59,481 nt of DNA from JAJZMA01 sp021850405. GTDB taxonomy: Bacteria > Chloroflexota > Dormibacteria > Aeolococcales > Aeolococcaceae. Where the stretch lies: contig DAHXLU010000033.1 in the NCBI GenBank assembly GCA_027365835.1, forward strand, positions 1-59,481. The letters run 5' to 3'. The notes under the pieces were generated by a model. It was not told the origin of the DNA, made no database searches, and saw nothing but the letters and a program-made list of their open reading frames with translations. Below, in pieces: positions 25,125-33,805 of this stretch. The translations under genes and the position numbers were made by a program. Position 1 is the first letter of the stretch; each line of letters opens with the position of its first letter.

Positions 25125-26593
25125 CTGAGCCGACCCTCCTTGCGCTGGACCAGGGGACAAGCGGTACCACTGGCCTCCTGATTACGCAGCAGGGTGAAGT
25201 TGTCGCAAGAGCCTACTGCCCGGTCAAGGTGTCCTATCCCCGCCCAGGGTGGGTGGAGCAGGACCCACTGGAGCTGGAGGACAGTGTGCGTACGGTGCTG
25301 CATGAGCTTGAGCATGAGGGGAGAAAAGTGCTGGTGGCTGGTCTTTCCAATCAGCGCGAGACAGTCATCTTCTTTGATCGCGCGACCCTTGAGCCGCTGG
25401 GGCCCGCCATAGTCTGGCAATGCCGCAGGGGGGCCGACCTGTGTGCCCGGTTGAGGAACCAGGGTCACGAGCCTCGGGTGCGGGAACTCACCGGGTTGCT
25501 TCTGGATCCTTATTTCAGTGCCACCAAGATAGCCTGGTGGCTGGCGGCAAACCCGGATCGCGCCGCTGCTGCACGGGACGGACGCATCTGCGCGGCGACT
25601 GTCGATGCGTGGATCACGGCCCGTATCACCAGCGAGCATCGCATCTGCACAGACCATTCTAATGCCAGTCGCACGCTCCTCTATGACGTAAATACAGGTG
25701 CATATAGCGATGAACTTTCCAGCCTGTTTTCTGTTCCACTTGCGATGCTCCCAGAGATTGTGGATACGGCAGGACGCGTTGGCACAATCACGTTTGGGAA
25801 CGAAGCAGTTCCGCTTTCTTCAATCATCGGGGACCAGCAGGCAGCACTTTTCGGACAGGGGTGTGTCTCTCCCGGAATGGCAAAGAACACATACGGGACA
25901 GGTTCATTCCTCCTTGTAAATGCTGGAGCAGAGTGTCCTGTGCCGGCACACGGTCTCCTTTCGACTGTGGCATGGTCCATCGCTGGCAGGCGGCAGTTTG
26001 CTCTTGAGGGAAGTATATTTACCACTGGAGCAGCGATCAAGTGGCTGGTAGAAGCTGGCCTGCTGGATGCTGTGGAGAGCGCCCAGAAGGTAGCCACATC
26101 GGTTCCCGACAGTGCAGGTGTCTCCTTTGTACCGGCCCTTGCGGGGCTGGGTTCCCCATTCTGGGATGACCAGGCGCGTGCAGCCTTTGTAGGGATTACA
26201 GGGGGAACTACGCGGGCCCACCTGGTCCGGGCAGTGGTGGACTCCATCGCCTACCGGACCATGGATGTAGTCGACGCCATGGCGCGTGAAGCCTCAGTGC
26301 ATCTGGTGGAGCTTCGGGTGGATGGTGGAGCATCCAGTATGGAGCACCTGTGCCAGCTTCAGGCAGACCTTCTCGATGTTCCCGTAGCACGTGCCAGCAG
26401 CAGTGAAGCCACTGCCCGCGGAGCAGCAATGATGGCTGGCGTGGCCGAAGGCATCCTTGCACCGCGCGACGTACAGCAGCGCTTCCTCGAACGGGACCGC
26501 TTTATGCCCAGGCCCGTGGCAGATCCTGACGCGCTACGCTCTCGCTGGGCGTCGGTGGTCACGGCAGTCCGGGGGATTGGCGGTGCCAGCTGA
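25121..26593 (+). CDS. glpK: Glycerol kinase
   Basis: 490-residue FGGY-family kinase phosphorylating glycerol to glycerol-3-phosphate. Motifs: LALDQGTSGTTGLL (N-terminal phosphate site), GWVEQDPLE, NQRETVIFFDR, DPYFSATKIAWWL, DHSNASRTLLYD, GDQQAALFGQGC, MAKNTYGTGSFLL, and the second FGGY signature around VDGGASSMEHLCQLQADLL. These match GlpK closely rather than xylulo- or gluconokinase. The ATG at 25121 overlaps the mtnP stop by four bases, so the two are co-translated. glpF and glpD are not nearby; the enzyme may feed lipid or surface-polymer synthesis with the downstream glycosyltransferases. Confidence 0.93.
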   Translation: MTEPTLLALDQGTSGTTGLLITQQGEVVARAYCPVKVSYPRPGWVEQDPLELEDSVRTVLHELEHEGRKVLVAGLSNQRETVIFFDRATLEPLGPAIVWQCRRGADLCARLRNQGHEPRVRELTGLLLDPYFSATKIAWWLAANPDRAAAARDGRICAATVDAWITARITSEHRICTDHSNASRTLLYDVNTGAYSDELSSLFSVPLAMLPEIVDTAGRVGTITFGNEAVPLSSIIGDQQAALFGQGCVSPGMAKNTYGTGSFLLVNAGAECPVPAHGLLSTVAWSIAGRRQFALEGSIFTTGAAIKWLVEAGLLDAVESAQKVATSVPDSAGVSFVPALAGLGSPFWDDQARAAFVGITGGTTRAHLVRAVVDSIAYRTMDVVDAMAREASVHLVELRVDGGASSMEHLCQLQADLLDVPVARASSSEATARGAAMMAGVAEGILAPRDVQQRFLERDRFMPRPVADPDALRSRWASVVTAVRGIGGAS

Positions 26594-26636
26594 GTCAGGA
26601 GATGCAGGCTCTGGTTTCCTGGCTGACAGGAGTGAC

Positions 26637-28637
26637 ATGCAGGATGGTTCCATGGCTTTACGGCAAGAGGTGGGAACCGGCGGCATGAGTGTCGACCCCA
26701 CCGGGCCTGCCCCGGGCCCTCTCTCGCTGGTTACAGCGCCCCTGGCACCAGATGAGGCGGCAGCCACCATTCGCCCAGGCAGAAGTTTTCTTGAACTGGA
26801 TCGGGTTGATATCCGCCTGCTTGCGTTGCTCATCGTGCTCGCGTTCGCACTCCGGATGCTCAGTCCAGTCACCCCTGGTGGCATCGGAACGATTGCCACT
26901 CCGCTCACCAGGGGGTCCTGCCAGACTGTGCCGCCGGCAGGGAAGACTGCGTGCGGATTTGTGTTCGATGAGGTGTATTTTCCGGTGGATGCCCTAAAGG
27001 ATCTTTATGACCTTGATTATTTCGATCCCGAACCGCCCCTTACCAAGCTGCTCATAGCCCCTTCTATCGCAGCATTCGGTTTCAATGCCCTGGGCTGGCG
27101 CTTCACCTCGGCGGTTTCAGGGAGCCTCTTTGTTGGCCTTCTGTATCTCATCGGGAGGCGGCTGCGGCGGGAGCGTTTCCTCGGGCTCACTGCAGCATTA
27201 TTTGTTTGCCTGGACGGACTGGCATTTGTCGAATCCCGTACCGGTGTCATTGACATGATTGCAGTCCTCTTTGCTGGAGCCCTCTACTATCTGCTGTTAT
27301 TGCACTGGGCAGCCCGCACCCGGACGCAGTGGCTTTCTACCCTTTACATGCTGGCTATTGTCGGAGGACTGGCGCTCTCTGCCAAGGTGACCGCCCTGCC
27401 GCCACTTGCCATACTGGCAGGCTTGTCCACCGTTCGATGGATGCATGCCAGGCGTTTCTGGAGCATGGCAGGTATTGCACTCCTGGTAGGTGGCACCTGC
27501 CTTGCGCTGTTTAAACCCCTAGACGGTCTTCTTGCAGGAGCTGTCGGGCTGCTACTCCTGCTATGGGGAGAGCGCTATCTCTATCCAGGGTGGCTTCGCC
27601 TTGCAAGGAAAACCGGAGGCAAGGGAGTAGGGACTGCTGGAATGCTCTGGCGTGCTGCAGCTGGGAGGCGCGCCCTGTTGCACTATGCCGCCGCACTTGT
27701 CGTTGTTGGTGTCATGTTTGCTGTGACCTACTCGCGCTATCTCACTATAGGGCACGTCCTCTACAGCTTCACAGGATGTACCGAGAAGGCAGGAGTGATG
27801 GGAAAGTCATTTACGACTGCAGTGCCCATGATGACCCTGGGCGCGGTTCGCTTGCCAAACCCGGTAGGGGGTCTTGTAAATATCTACTGGCAGATCTGGT
27901 CCACTTTCAGCTATCAGGTGGCGGAGTGTCAGCCGCATCCGTACGCATCTGCCTGGTACACCTGGCCCGTGCTGCTGCACCCGGTCCTCTATTACTACCA
28001 GAGTTTTGCCGGGGGAAAGGTGGGGATGGTTACCAACATGGGAAATCCAGCACTCTGGTGGCCCGCCATTCCAGCACTGCTTGCCTGCGGATGGCTGGCG
28101 TTTTCGGGCAGGCTCAGGTGGCAGGCAGGCGCCTTCCTGCTTGCCTGCGCGAGTCTCGCAGTTGCAATTCTCAGTTTCCACGCGGGAGAACGGCCACCCC
28201 TGGTGTCGGTACGTGTCAATGTCGGGCTTGGGTTCCATCTGGCACTGATCGGAATTTTTGTAACTGGGGCTCTTTTGCTCTTTTACACCGCACAGAGGGG
28301 GAATTTTGTTCCTGGATTCATATCGCTTGGATTTCTGGTTGGCTGGATCATGTGGGCGCCTGGCAATGCAGCGCGCGTCCTGTTCCTGTACCACATGCTC
28401 GACGCACTGCCATTCATGGCCCTTGGGCTTGCATACATCCTTTCGCTCATGCGCAAGGCGGATATTCCGTGGTTTGGGAGCCGCAGACTGTCTCTGGCTG
28501 GCCCAGCTTACGGGATGGTGGTACTCGTGGTCGTCGGATTCCTGTTTTTCTACCCGATATGGACGGGAATTCCGCAGACGGTGGCAAACGAGAACCTGCG
28601 TGTCTGGTTTCAGACATGGCTGTACGGCTCCTACTGA
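26637..28637 (+). CDS. PMT-family dolichyl/polyprenyl-phosphate mannosyltransferase
   Basis: 666-residue polytopic GT-C enzyme of the protein O-mannosyltransferase (GT39) family, which moves mannose from a polyprenyl-phosphate carrier to exported proteins. The first helix (RLLALLIVLAFALRML) is followed by a loop with the catalytic-type pair FVFDEVYF and YFDPEPPLTKLLIA, then about ten more membrane segments. Cys residues in exported loops (GSCQTV, AECQPH) may pair. ATG 26637 is chosen for AGGAG five bases upstream; the frame stays open back into glpK. It is followed by a second GT-C-like protein. In actinobacteria this family glycosylates secreted proteins exported by Sec. Confidence 0.88.
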   Translation: MQDGSMALRQEVGTGGMSVDPTGPAPGPLSLVTAPLAPDEAAATIRPGRSFLELDRVDIRLLALLIVLAFALRMLSPVTPGGIGTIATPLTRGSCQTVPPAGKTACGFVFDEVYFPVDALKDLYDLDYFDPEPPLTKLLIAPSIAAFGFNALGWRFTSAVSGSLFVGLLYLIGRRLRRERFLGLTAALFVCLDGLAFVESRTGVIDMIAVLFAGALYYLLLLHWAARTRTQWLSTLYMLAIVGGLALSAKVTALPPLAILAGLSTVRWMHARRFWSMAGIALLVGGTCLALFKPLDGLLAGAVGLLLLLWGERYLYPGWLRLARKTGGKGVGTAGMLWRAAAGRRALLHYAAALVVVGVMFAVTYSRYLTIGHVLYSFTGCTEKAGVMGKSFTTAVPMMTLGAVRLPNPVGGLVNIYWQIWSTFSYQVAECQPHPYASAWYTWPVLLHPVLYYYQSFAGGKVGMVTNMGNPALWWPAIPALLACGWLAFSGRLRWQAGAFLLACASLAVAILSFHAGERPPLVSVRVNVGLGFHLALIGIFVTGALLLFYTAQRGNFVPGFISLGFLVGWIMWAPGNAARVLFLYHMLDALPFMALGLAYILSLMRKADIPWFGSRRLSLAGPAYGMVVLVVVGFLFFYPIWTGIPQTVANENLRVWFQTWLYGSY

Positions 28638-28695
28638 TGGGTTTGGGGCACGACCCTAGGGCATCATTTAGGGGAATGGACGGAGGTGGCCTGGG

Positions 28696-30834
28696 ATGGG
28701 ATCCCTTCTGACCCTTGGCTGGTGGGTGCTTGCCTGCGCTGGTGGCTGTGCCTTGTTGCTAGCTTTCCGGGTGACGTTGCGACTGGAGGAGCATCTTCTC
28801 GCCGGTCTCGTCATTGGGGTGGTGGGGGGAACCATGGTGGGCATGCTTGCTGCGTTCTGGAAGCTGGATGTAGCAACTGCAGAGCTGTCTATCGCCCTGT
28901 TTGCCCTGCTGGCGCTTCTTTTGGCAGCGCCGCGCATCTCCAGTCAGGTTGCGTTGATGCTGTCCGAAGCAAGGGCGCGCAGGAAGGCCCTGCTTCCATT
29001 TCTGGCGGTTACCGGGGCTGCCGGCCTTGGCTTTTCCATACTTTTCGCACACACCCTCTTTGTGGCGCGAGGCGGTATCTATGCCGGCTTTTCTCCGGTG
29101 TGGTCGGACTGGTCACTGCACGCCACTACTGCCAACAGTTTTGTACTCAGCGCCAACTTCCCTCCAGGGAATCCGGTCCACTCGGGTACTACCCTTGCAT
29201 ACCCCTTTGTAGCTGACTTTCAGGCAGCAATACAGCTCGTTTTTGGGGTGCCGCTGGCGCAGGCTCTCTGGGTGCCGTGCGCGGTGCTCATGACAGCACT
29301 CACTGGCCTTGTGCTTTCGCTAACGCATCGACTGTGCAACTCCTACTGGGCAGGCGCTATCGCATGCGCAGTGATCTTCCTTGGGGGCAGCCTGGGATTC
29401 CTGCCATTCCTGGAGCATGCGTGCAGGATAGGCGCGGGAAAGAGTTGCCAGGCAGTGCCGGCCAGCTGGCCCGGAGATGTGGCAAGTACGCTGCGGGGCC
29501 TTTTTCCTGCGCTGAGCCATCAGACAGTTGCATATGACGGGCTGGGGGTTGCCTCTGGCGCAACCGTCATTCCGGACCAGCAGTGGTATACACCGCTGCT
29601 CGCGTGGTGGTTGCCGCAGCGCGACTATGTGTATGGCTATCCTGTAGCAGTCCTCTGCCTGCTTCTGGTCGTTGTCTATCGCAGGGCTACCGAGCAGGTA
29701 TGGGGCCCGTATGTGCTGGCGGGCTTGCTTGCTGCCACTCTCGTGATGGTGCAGATCCACCTGTACATGTGTCTTGCGCTCCTGGCAGTGTGCATGGCCC
29801 TTACATCCCGCCGTAAGGAATGGTGGGGATGCATTCTGGCAGCTGTGCTTGCTCCGGTGCCCAGATTCCTCCTGCTTGCAAAGATTCCCCACGGCAACGC
29901 CGCTACTGCGAGTGTGTTTCCCACAATCCAGCCCGGCTGGATGGCATCTGCTGATGTGCCGCACCCACCGCAGCCGTTATCTTTTTCTGCTCCCCATCTG
30001 CTGTTCGGACTGGTCGCTTTTCTGGGGGATCTGCTCAACCCAGTGTGGTGGGAATTCTGGATCATGAACCTGGGGCCGCTCGTGCCGGTGATGTTCCTTG
30101 CCGGGATTGTCTTTCTCTTGCTCTGGCTTGCAAACGGCCTGCGGGAATCTGAGGCAGATCTCTGGTGGGTCTGTATCCCGTTTCTTTCCATCTTCCTGTT
30201 TGCCAGTGTTGTGGTGGTAGGGGCCTGGAACTGGGATAACACCAAGCTGTTTGGCTTTTTTGTGCTTGGCGCAGGGATAGTACTGGGCGCGGCAGTTACC
30301 TCGCAGGAGCTGCGGCTCTGGGTACGCCTGCTCGCTGGCCTGGCGGTACTGGTATCAGTTGCAACTGGGCTGGTTGTGATGGCACGCTCGTTACCGTGGA
30401 CACCTCCCCAGGACGCGGAGGGACCATATCTGTGGCAGTCAGCCGGTGCCATCCGCATGGCGCAGCAGGTGGAGAGGGTGGTTCCGCAGCATGCCATTAT
30501 TGCGACAAGTGCGCAGGTAAATGACCCAGTCTCTGTGCTTACCGGAAGAACTGCTTTTATGGGCTATCCAGGCTGGCTCTGGAGCTATGGGGAGCTGACA
30601 GTATCACGCCAGGTGAGCGAGGCAGCCATCCAGCAGGGTTGTTACGATACTCCCCCTGCCAGTTGCAGGGTGGGAGCAATTGTACAGCGATATCACATCT
30701 CATATGTCGAGATCCCAGTCACCGCACCCTCGTATCATTGGTGGATGCAGCATTATGGGACCGTCGCATCTGACAAAAGTTATGCGCTTTTCTCTCTTGC
30801 GCTCCCGCTCACACCCACGCCGGGGCTGGGTTGA
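28696..30834 (+). CDS. Polytopic GT-C-like membrane protein
   Basis: 712-residue protein with about a dozen or more hydrophobic helices. An exported loop holds SPVWSDWSLHATTANSF, a Asp-Trp-x-x-His pattern seen in several uncharacterised GT-C-fold families; later loops hold DQQWYTPLLAWWLPQRDYVYGYP and WNWDNTKLFGFF. The C-terminal 150 residues form a soluble domain (MAQQVERVVPQHAIIATSAQVNDP, then SYVEIPVT). This fits an integral-membrane glycosyltransferase using a lipid-linked donor, but I cannot name the family or substrate. It sits 58 bases after the PMT gene and overlaps the amidohydrolase start by one base. ATG 28696 is used. Confidence 0.75.
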   Translation: MGSLLTLGWWVLACAGGCALLLAFRVTLRLEEHLLAGLVIGVVGGTMVGMLAAFWKLDVATAELSIALFALLALLLAAPRISSQVALMLSEARARRKALLPFLAVTGAAGLGFSILFAHTLFVARGGIYAGFSPVWSDWSLHATTANSFVLSANFPPGNPVHSGTTLAYPFVADFQAAIQLVFGVPLAQALWVPCAVLMTALTGLVLSLTHRLCNSYWAGAIACAVIFLGGSLGFLPFLEHACRIGAGKSCQAVPASWPGDVASTLRGLFPALSHQTVAYDGLGVASGATVIPDQQWYTPLLAWWLPQRDYVYGYPVAVLCLLLVVVYRRATEQVWGPYVLAGLLAATLVMVQIHLYMCLALLAVCMALTSRRKEWWGCILAAVLAPVPRFLLLAKIPHGNAATASVFPTIQPGWMASADVPHPPQPLSFSAPHLLFGLVAFLGDLLNPVWWEFWIMNLGPLVPVMFLAGIVFLLLWLANGLRESEADLWWVCIPFLSIFLFASVVVVGAWNWDNTKLFGFFVLGAGIVLGAAVTSQELRLWVRLLAGLAVLVSVATGLVVMARSLPWTPPQDAEGPYLWQSAGAIRMAQQVERVVPQHAIIATSAQVNDPVSVLTGRTAFMGYPGWLWSYGELTVSRQVSEAAIQQGCYDTPPASCRVGAIVQRYHISYVEIPVTAPSYHWWMQHYGTVASDKSYALFSLALPLTPTPGLG

Positions 30835-31688
30835 TGGAACACCGTCTCTTTGCGGGGGCTACAGATTCCCATGTGCATATTTTCCCGCAGCGGATTGTAT
30901 CCAACCCGGAAGTTGTGGCCAGCCGGGACCCATGGTTTGCGGCCTGCCATGCCAGGAAGGGAACGCTTCGTGGCCCTGCTGATCTTATTGAGATGATGGA
31001 TAGCGCTGGAATTGTCAGGGCTGGCTGTACGGTCTGGCCGTTCGCAGACCCCGTGCTTTGTGATGAAGCCAATGAGTTTCTCCTTGGTGTGGCCAGGGAC
31101 TACCCTGGCCGGATCCTGCCCTTTGCCATTCTTCAGCCTAACGACCCATCGGCGGTGGCGAAAATCCGCACTCTGGCGGCCCGTGGCTTTGTGGGGATTG
31201 GCGAGCTGAATCAGGATGCGCAGGGCTGGTCCCTGGATGACACTGGGGAGCTTGCTCCATTCTTTGAAGAGATGGCTGCAGCTGGGCTTATCTGCAATCT
31301 TCACTGCAGTGAACCAGTTGGGCATATGTATCCCGGCAAGGGTACAGCTACACCAGATCGGGTGTGGCGGTTTGCAGGCCGGTTTCCAGGTCTGCGACTG
31401 CTTTGCTCCCACCTTGGAGGGGGACTGCCATTCTTTGCATCCATGCCGGAGGTGAGGGAGAGCCTGTCCCACATCTTTTTTGATACGTCAGCACTCCCTT
31501 TCCTCTACACTCCCAGGGCCTTGCAGATGGCTAGCAATCTCATCGGGACCGGGAGGATGGTATACGGATCTGATTTCCCATTGCTGGGGCCGGCCCGGTA
31601 CAACGCGTACCTGGTTGAGGCAGGACTGTCGCCCGAAGAACTCCAGGACATCCTGGTGAATAATCCCGCAACCCTTTTCCTTGACTGA
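30834..31688 (+). CDS. Amidohydrolase-2 family metal-dependent hydrolase
   Basis: 284-residue TIM-barrel protein of the amidohydrolase-2 (COG2159) type. The metal-site motifs are in order: TDSHVHIFP (HxH), NLHCSEP, CSHLGGG and YGSDFPLLG (Asp). The family includes decarboxylases and hydrolases acting on small cyclic or aromatic acids; the substrate cannot be read here. ATG 30834 overlaps the stop of the preceding membrane protein (TGATG), so it belongs to the same transcript even though a link with surface glycosylation is not obvious. The TTG three bases earlier is in frame but unnecessary. Confidence 0.87.
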   Translation: MEHRLFAGATDSHVHIFPQRIVSNPEVVASRDPWFAACHARKGTLRGPADLIEMMDSAGIVRAGCTVWPFADPVLCDEANEFLLGVARDYPGRILPFAILQPNDPSAVAKIRTLAARGFVGIGELNQDAQGWSLDDTGELAPFFEEMAAAGLICNLHCSEPVGHMYPGKGTATPDRVWRFAGRFPGLRLLCSHLGGGLPFFASMPEVRESLSHIFFDTSALPFLYTPRALQMASNLIGTGRMVYGSDFPLLGPARYNAYLVEAGLSPEELQDILVNNPATLFLD

Positions 31689-31870
31689 CCCTGCGCGTGG
31701 GGCTTTGGCGCCCCTTCTGGGACCCGCTGGGGCCAGGCAGGCGATCGCCCGGGCTGGGGTGGCGAGGGAGCTCTGATCATGGGCCGGTTCTGGTCCTGCA
31801 CAGGACTCGTAAGGTATGCGTAGTGCGGTAGACTCTGGCAGAAGCTGGTCTTTGAATCGGCAAGGTCCCC

Positions 31871-31946
31871 GCGGGAGTAGCTCAGCTGGTAGAGCATTTG
31901 CTTCCCAAGCAAAGGGTCGCGGGTTCGAGTCCCGTCTCCCGCTCCA
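31871..31946 (+). tRNA. tRNA-Gly (anticodon CCC)
   Basis: Complete 76-base cloverleaf with encoded CCA: acceptor GCGGGAG/CTCCCGC, D-arm GCTC-AGCTGGTA-GAGC, anticodon stem TTTGC/GCAAA with loop TTCCCAA (CCC), T-arm GCGGG-TTCGAGT-CCCGT. It lies 183 bases after the amidohydrolase and just before the restriction-modification genes, a common insertion point for islands, though no integrase is present. Confidence 0.96.
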
Positions 31947-31975
31947 CCTACCACTTTCACTCTGTGAGGTGGAGC
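31941..31975 (+). terminator. Hairpin overlapping the 3' end of tRNA-Gly
   Basis: GCTCCACCT (31941-31949, including the tRNA CCA) is complementary to AGGTGGAGC (31967-31975), with an inner TCAC-TCT-GTGA stem. It would end the tRNA transcript or aid processing; there is no T-run after it. Confidence 0.45.
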
Positions 31976-32065
31976 TGGACTGGCCCTGACGGGGTAGCGT
32001 GGCACTCTTCATCGAACGTATGATCTACGCATGGCTATTGCCACCTTGATCGCCGCTGGTTCGCC

Positions 32066-33805
32066 GTGGACTCGGCGATGACGAGTGGGCAGACTGAGCT
32101 CGAATTCGGAATCGACTGTGGCTTCGATGAAGCTTCCGCCGAGGATTCGGCTGCTGTCAGTGGGGTTACAGCCATCGGGGTGCCCAAGGGGGTCGTCTAC
32201 ACGAAACCCTGGGTAGTGGATCTGATCCTCGATCTCGCGGGCTACCGACCCGAGGAGGATCTCGCTGCCCGCTACGCTGTCGAGCCCTGTGCCGGAGAGG
32301 GAGCGTTCCTTGTTCCGATGGTCCGACGTCTCCTTATCTCTATGCAGAGGCATAATCGCCCTCTCTCCGATGCCCGCTCAGCGATCCATGCATACGAACT
32401 CGATGAGGGCTCTGCTACTCAGGCCGTTGAGCTTGCCAGCGCTGAACTCCGGGAACGGGGAGCTGAAGCCTCCGGGGCCCTTGAGATCGCCCAGGGATGG
32501 GTGACCGTAGGAGATTACCTTCTCGGATCACGGAAGGACCGGAAAGCCGACCTTGTTGTCGGGAACCCTCCGTATATCCGGTATGACGACCTCTCCGAGG
32601 AGGCGAATTCTGCCTATCGGCGTCTCTACCCCACAATGATTGGTCGCTGCGACATCTATGTCGGCTTCATCGAGGCCGGAGTTCGACAGCTCGCGGCTGG
32701 AGGGGCTCTGGCCTTTATCTGCGCGGATCGCTGGATGCGGGCCGCCTATGGAGCGGAGCTTCGCCATCTGGTTTCGGCTCTCTACGGCGTAGAAGTAGTG
32801 ATAGAGATGCACGATGCCCCTGCCTTTGAGAACGAGGTCTCCGCCTACCCGGCAGTGATCGTCATTCGCAGGGCAGAGCAAGGGGGCACGATCGTTGCCA
32901 GCGCGGGCAGGACGGCTGGTCCGCTGGCGGGCGGACGCAATCTGGCGGATGCAGTCATGGAGCTTGCTGGGAAGACGATCGACTATGTCCCCGGCTTCTC
33001 AGCAACCCGGGTTGAGCGATGGTTCACTGGCACTTCACCGTGGCCGTCTCTCGAACCCCACCTGCTCGAAGTTCTACAAGATCTCGAAGCACGCTTTTAT
33101 CCCCTGGAGGACCAAGCAACTGGGACCAGGGTCGGCATCGGAGTCGCAACTGGCGCTGATGCGGTCTACGTCACGAAGGATAGCTCCATCGTCGAGCCAG
33201 AGCGGCTGCTCCCGCTTGCCATGGCTGCCGATACCAAAACCGGCACAGTCCAGTGGTCAGGGCATTATTTGGTCAACCCCTGGGAACCGGGAGGGCTTGT
33301 CGCTCTCGACTCGTATCCACTCCTGCGGGCGTACTTTGAGAGGCATCGTTCCGAACTGGTACGGCGGAATGTGGCGCAGCACAACGGCAAAACCTGGTAC
33401 CGGACCATCGACCGGGTGACCCACGAACTAACAGCGCGTCACAAGCTGTACTTCCCGGACATGAAGCTCATGAGCAATCCGACGCTCGACCGAGGTGAGA
33501 CGTACCCCCACCACAACCTGTACTACCTGATCTCGGACGAGTGGGACCTTGAGATCCTTGGAGGGCTACTGCTCTCCCGTGTCGCTCAACTGTTCATCGA
33601 AGCCTACTGCGTCAGGATGCGCGGGGGCACGCTGCGATTTCAGGCACAGTACCTGCGTCTTATCCGGGTACCGGACCCTCGATCACTGCCTGTCGAGCTG
33701 GGAGAGCGACTCCGTCAAGCGTTTCGGTCGCGAGACGCCCAAGAGGCGACAGCGGCAGCCGTAAAGGTGTATGGGATAGAGCACCTGGCTGGAGCCCTGT
33801 CGTGA
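32066..33805 (+). CDS. Type II N6-adenine DNA methyltransferase (XhoI/PaeR7I type)
   Basis: 579-residue gamma-type adenine methyltransferase (TaqI/Eco57I-like layout). Motif I AVEPCAGEGAFL spans about 71-82 and binds S-adenosylmethionine. The catalytic NPPY is at 167-170 (VVGNPPYIRYDD). The C-terminal 250 residues form the target-recognition part. Its stop overlaps the GTG of a XhoI/PaeR7I-family endonuclease (GTGA), so the pair is one restriction-modification operon. By that partnership it should methylate adenine in CTCGAG. The frame opens at GTG 32066; ATG 32078 is equally plausible. The codon choice (many CTC, GAG, CGG) differs somewhat from the flanking genes, which fits horizontal gain. 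Confidence 0.92.
   Translation: MDSAMTSGQTELEFGIDCGFDEASAEDSAAVSGVTAIGVPKGVVYTKPWVVDLILDLAGYRPEEDLAARYAVEPCAGEGAFLVPMVRRLLISMQRHNRPLSDARSAIHAYELDEGSATQAVELASAELRERGAEASGALEIAQGWVTVGDYLLGSRKDRKADLVVGNPPYIRYDDLSEEANSAYRRLYPTMIGRCDIYVGFIEAGVRQLAAGGALAFICADRWMRAAYGAELRHLVSALYGVEVVIEMHDAPAFENEVSAYPAVIVIRRAEQGGTIVASAGRTAGPLAGGRNLADAVMELAGKTIDYVPGFSATRVERWFTGTSPWPSLEPHLLEVLQDLEARFYPLEDQATGTRVGIGVATGADAVYVTKDSSIVEPERLLPLAMAADTKTGTVQWSGHYLVNPWEPGGLVALDSYPLLRAYFERHRSELVRRNVAQHNGKTWYRTIDRVTHELTARHKLYFPDMKLMSNPTLDRGETYPHHNLYYLISDEWDLEILGGLLLSRVAQLFIEAYCVRMRGGTLRFQAQYLRLIRVPDPRSLPVELGERLRQAFRSRDAQEATAAAVKVYGIEHLAGALS

Noticed and set aside
27563..28711. Plus-strand frame of 382 codons inside the PMT gene
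   Set aside because: Out of frame with the clear PMT protein; Cys/Trp/Arg-rich and motif-free.
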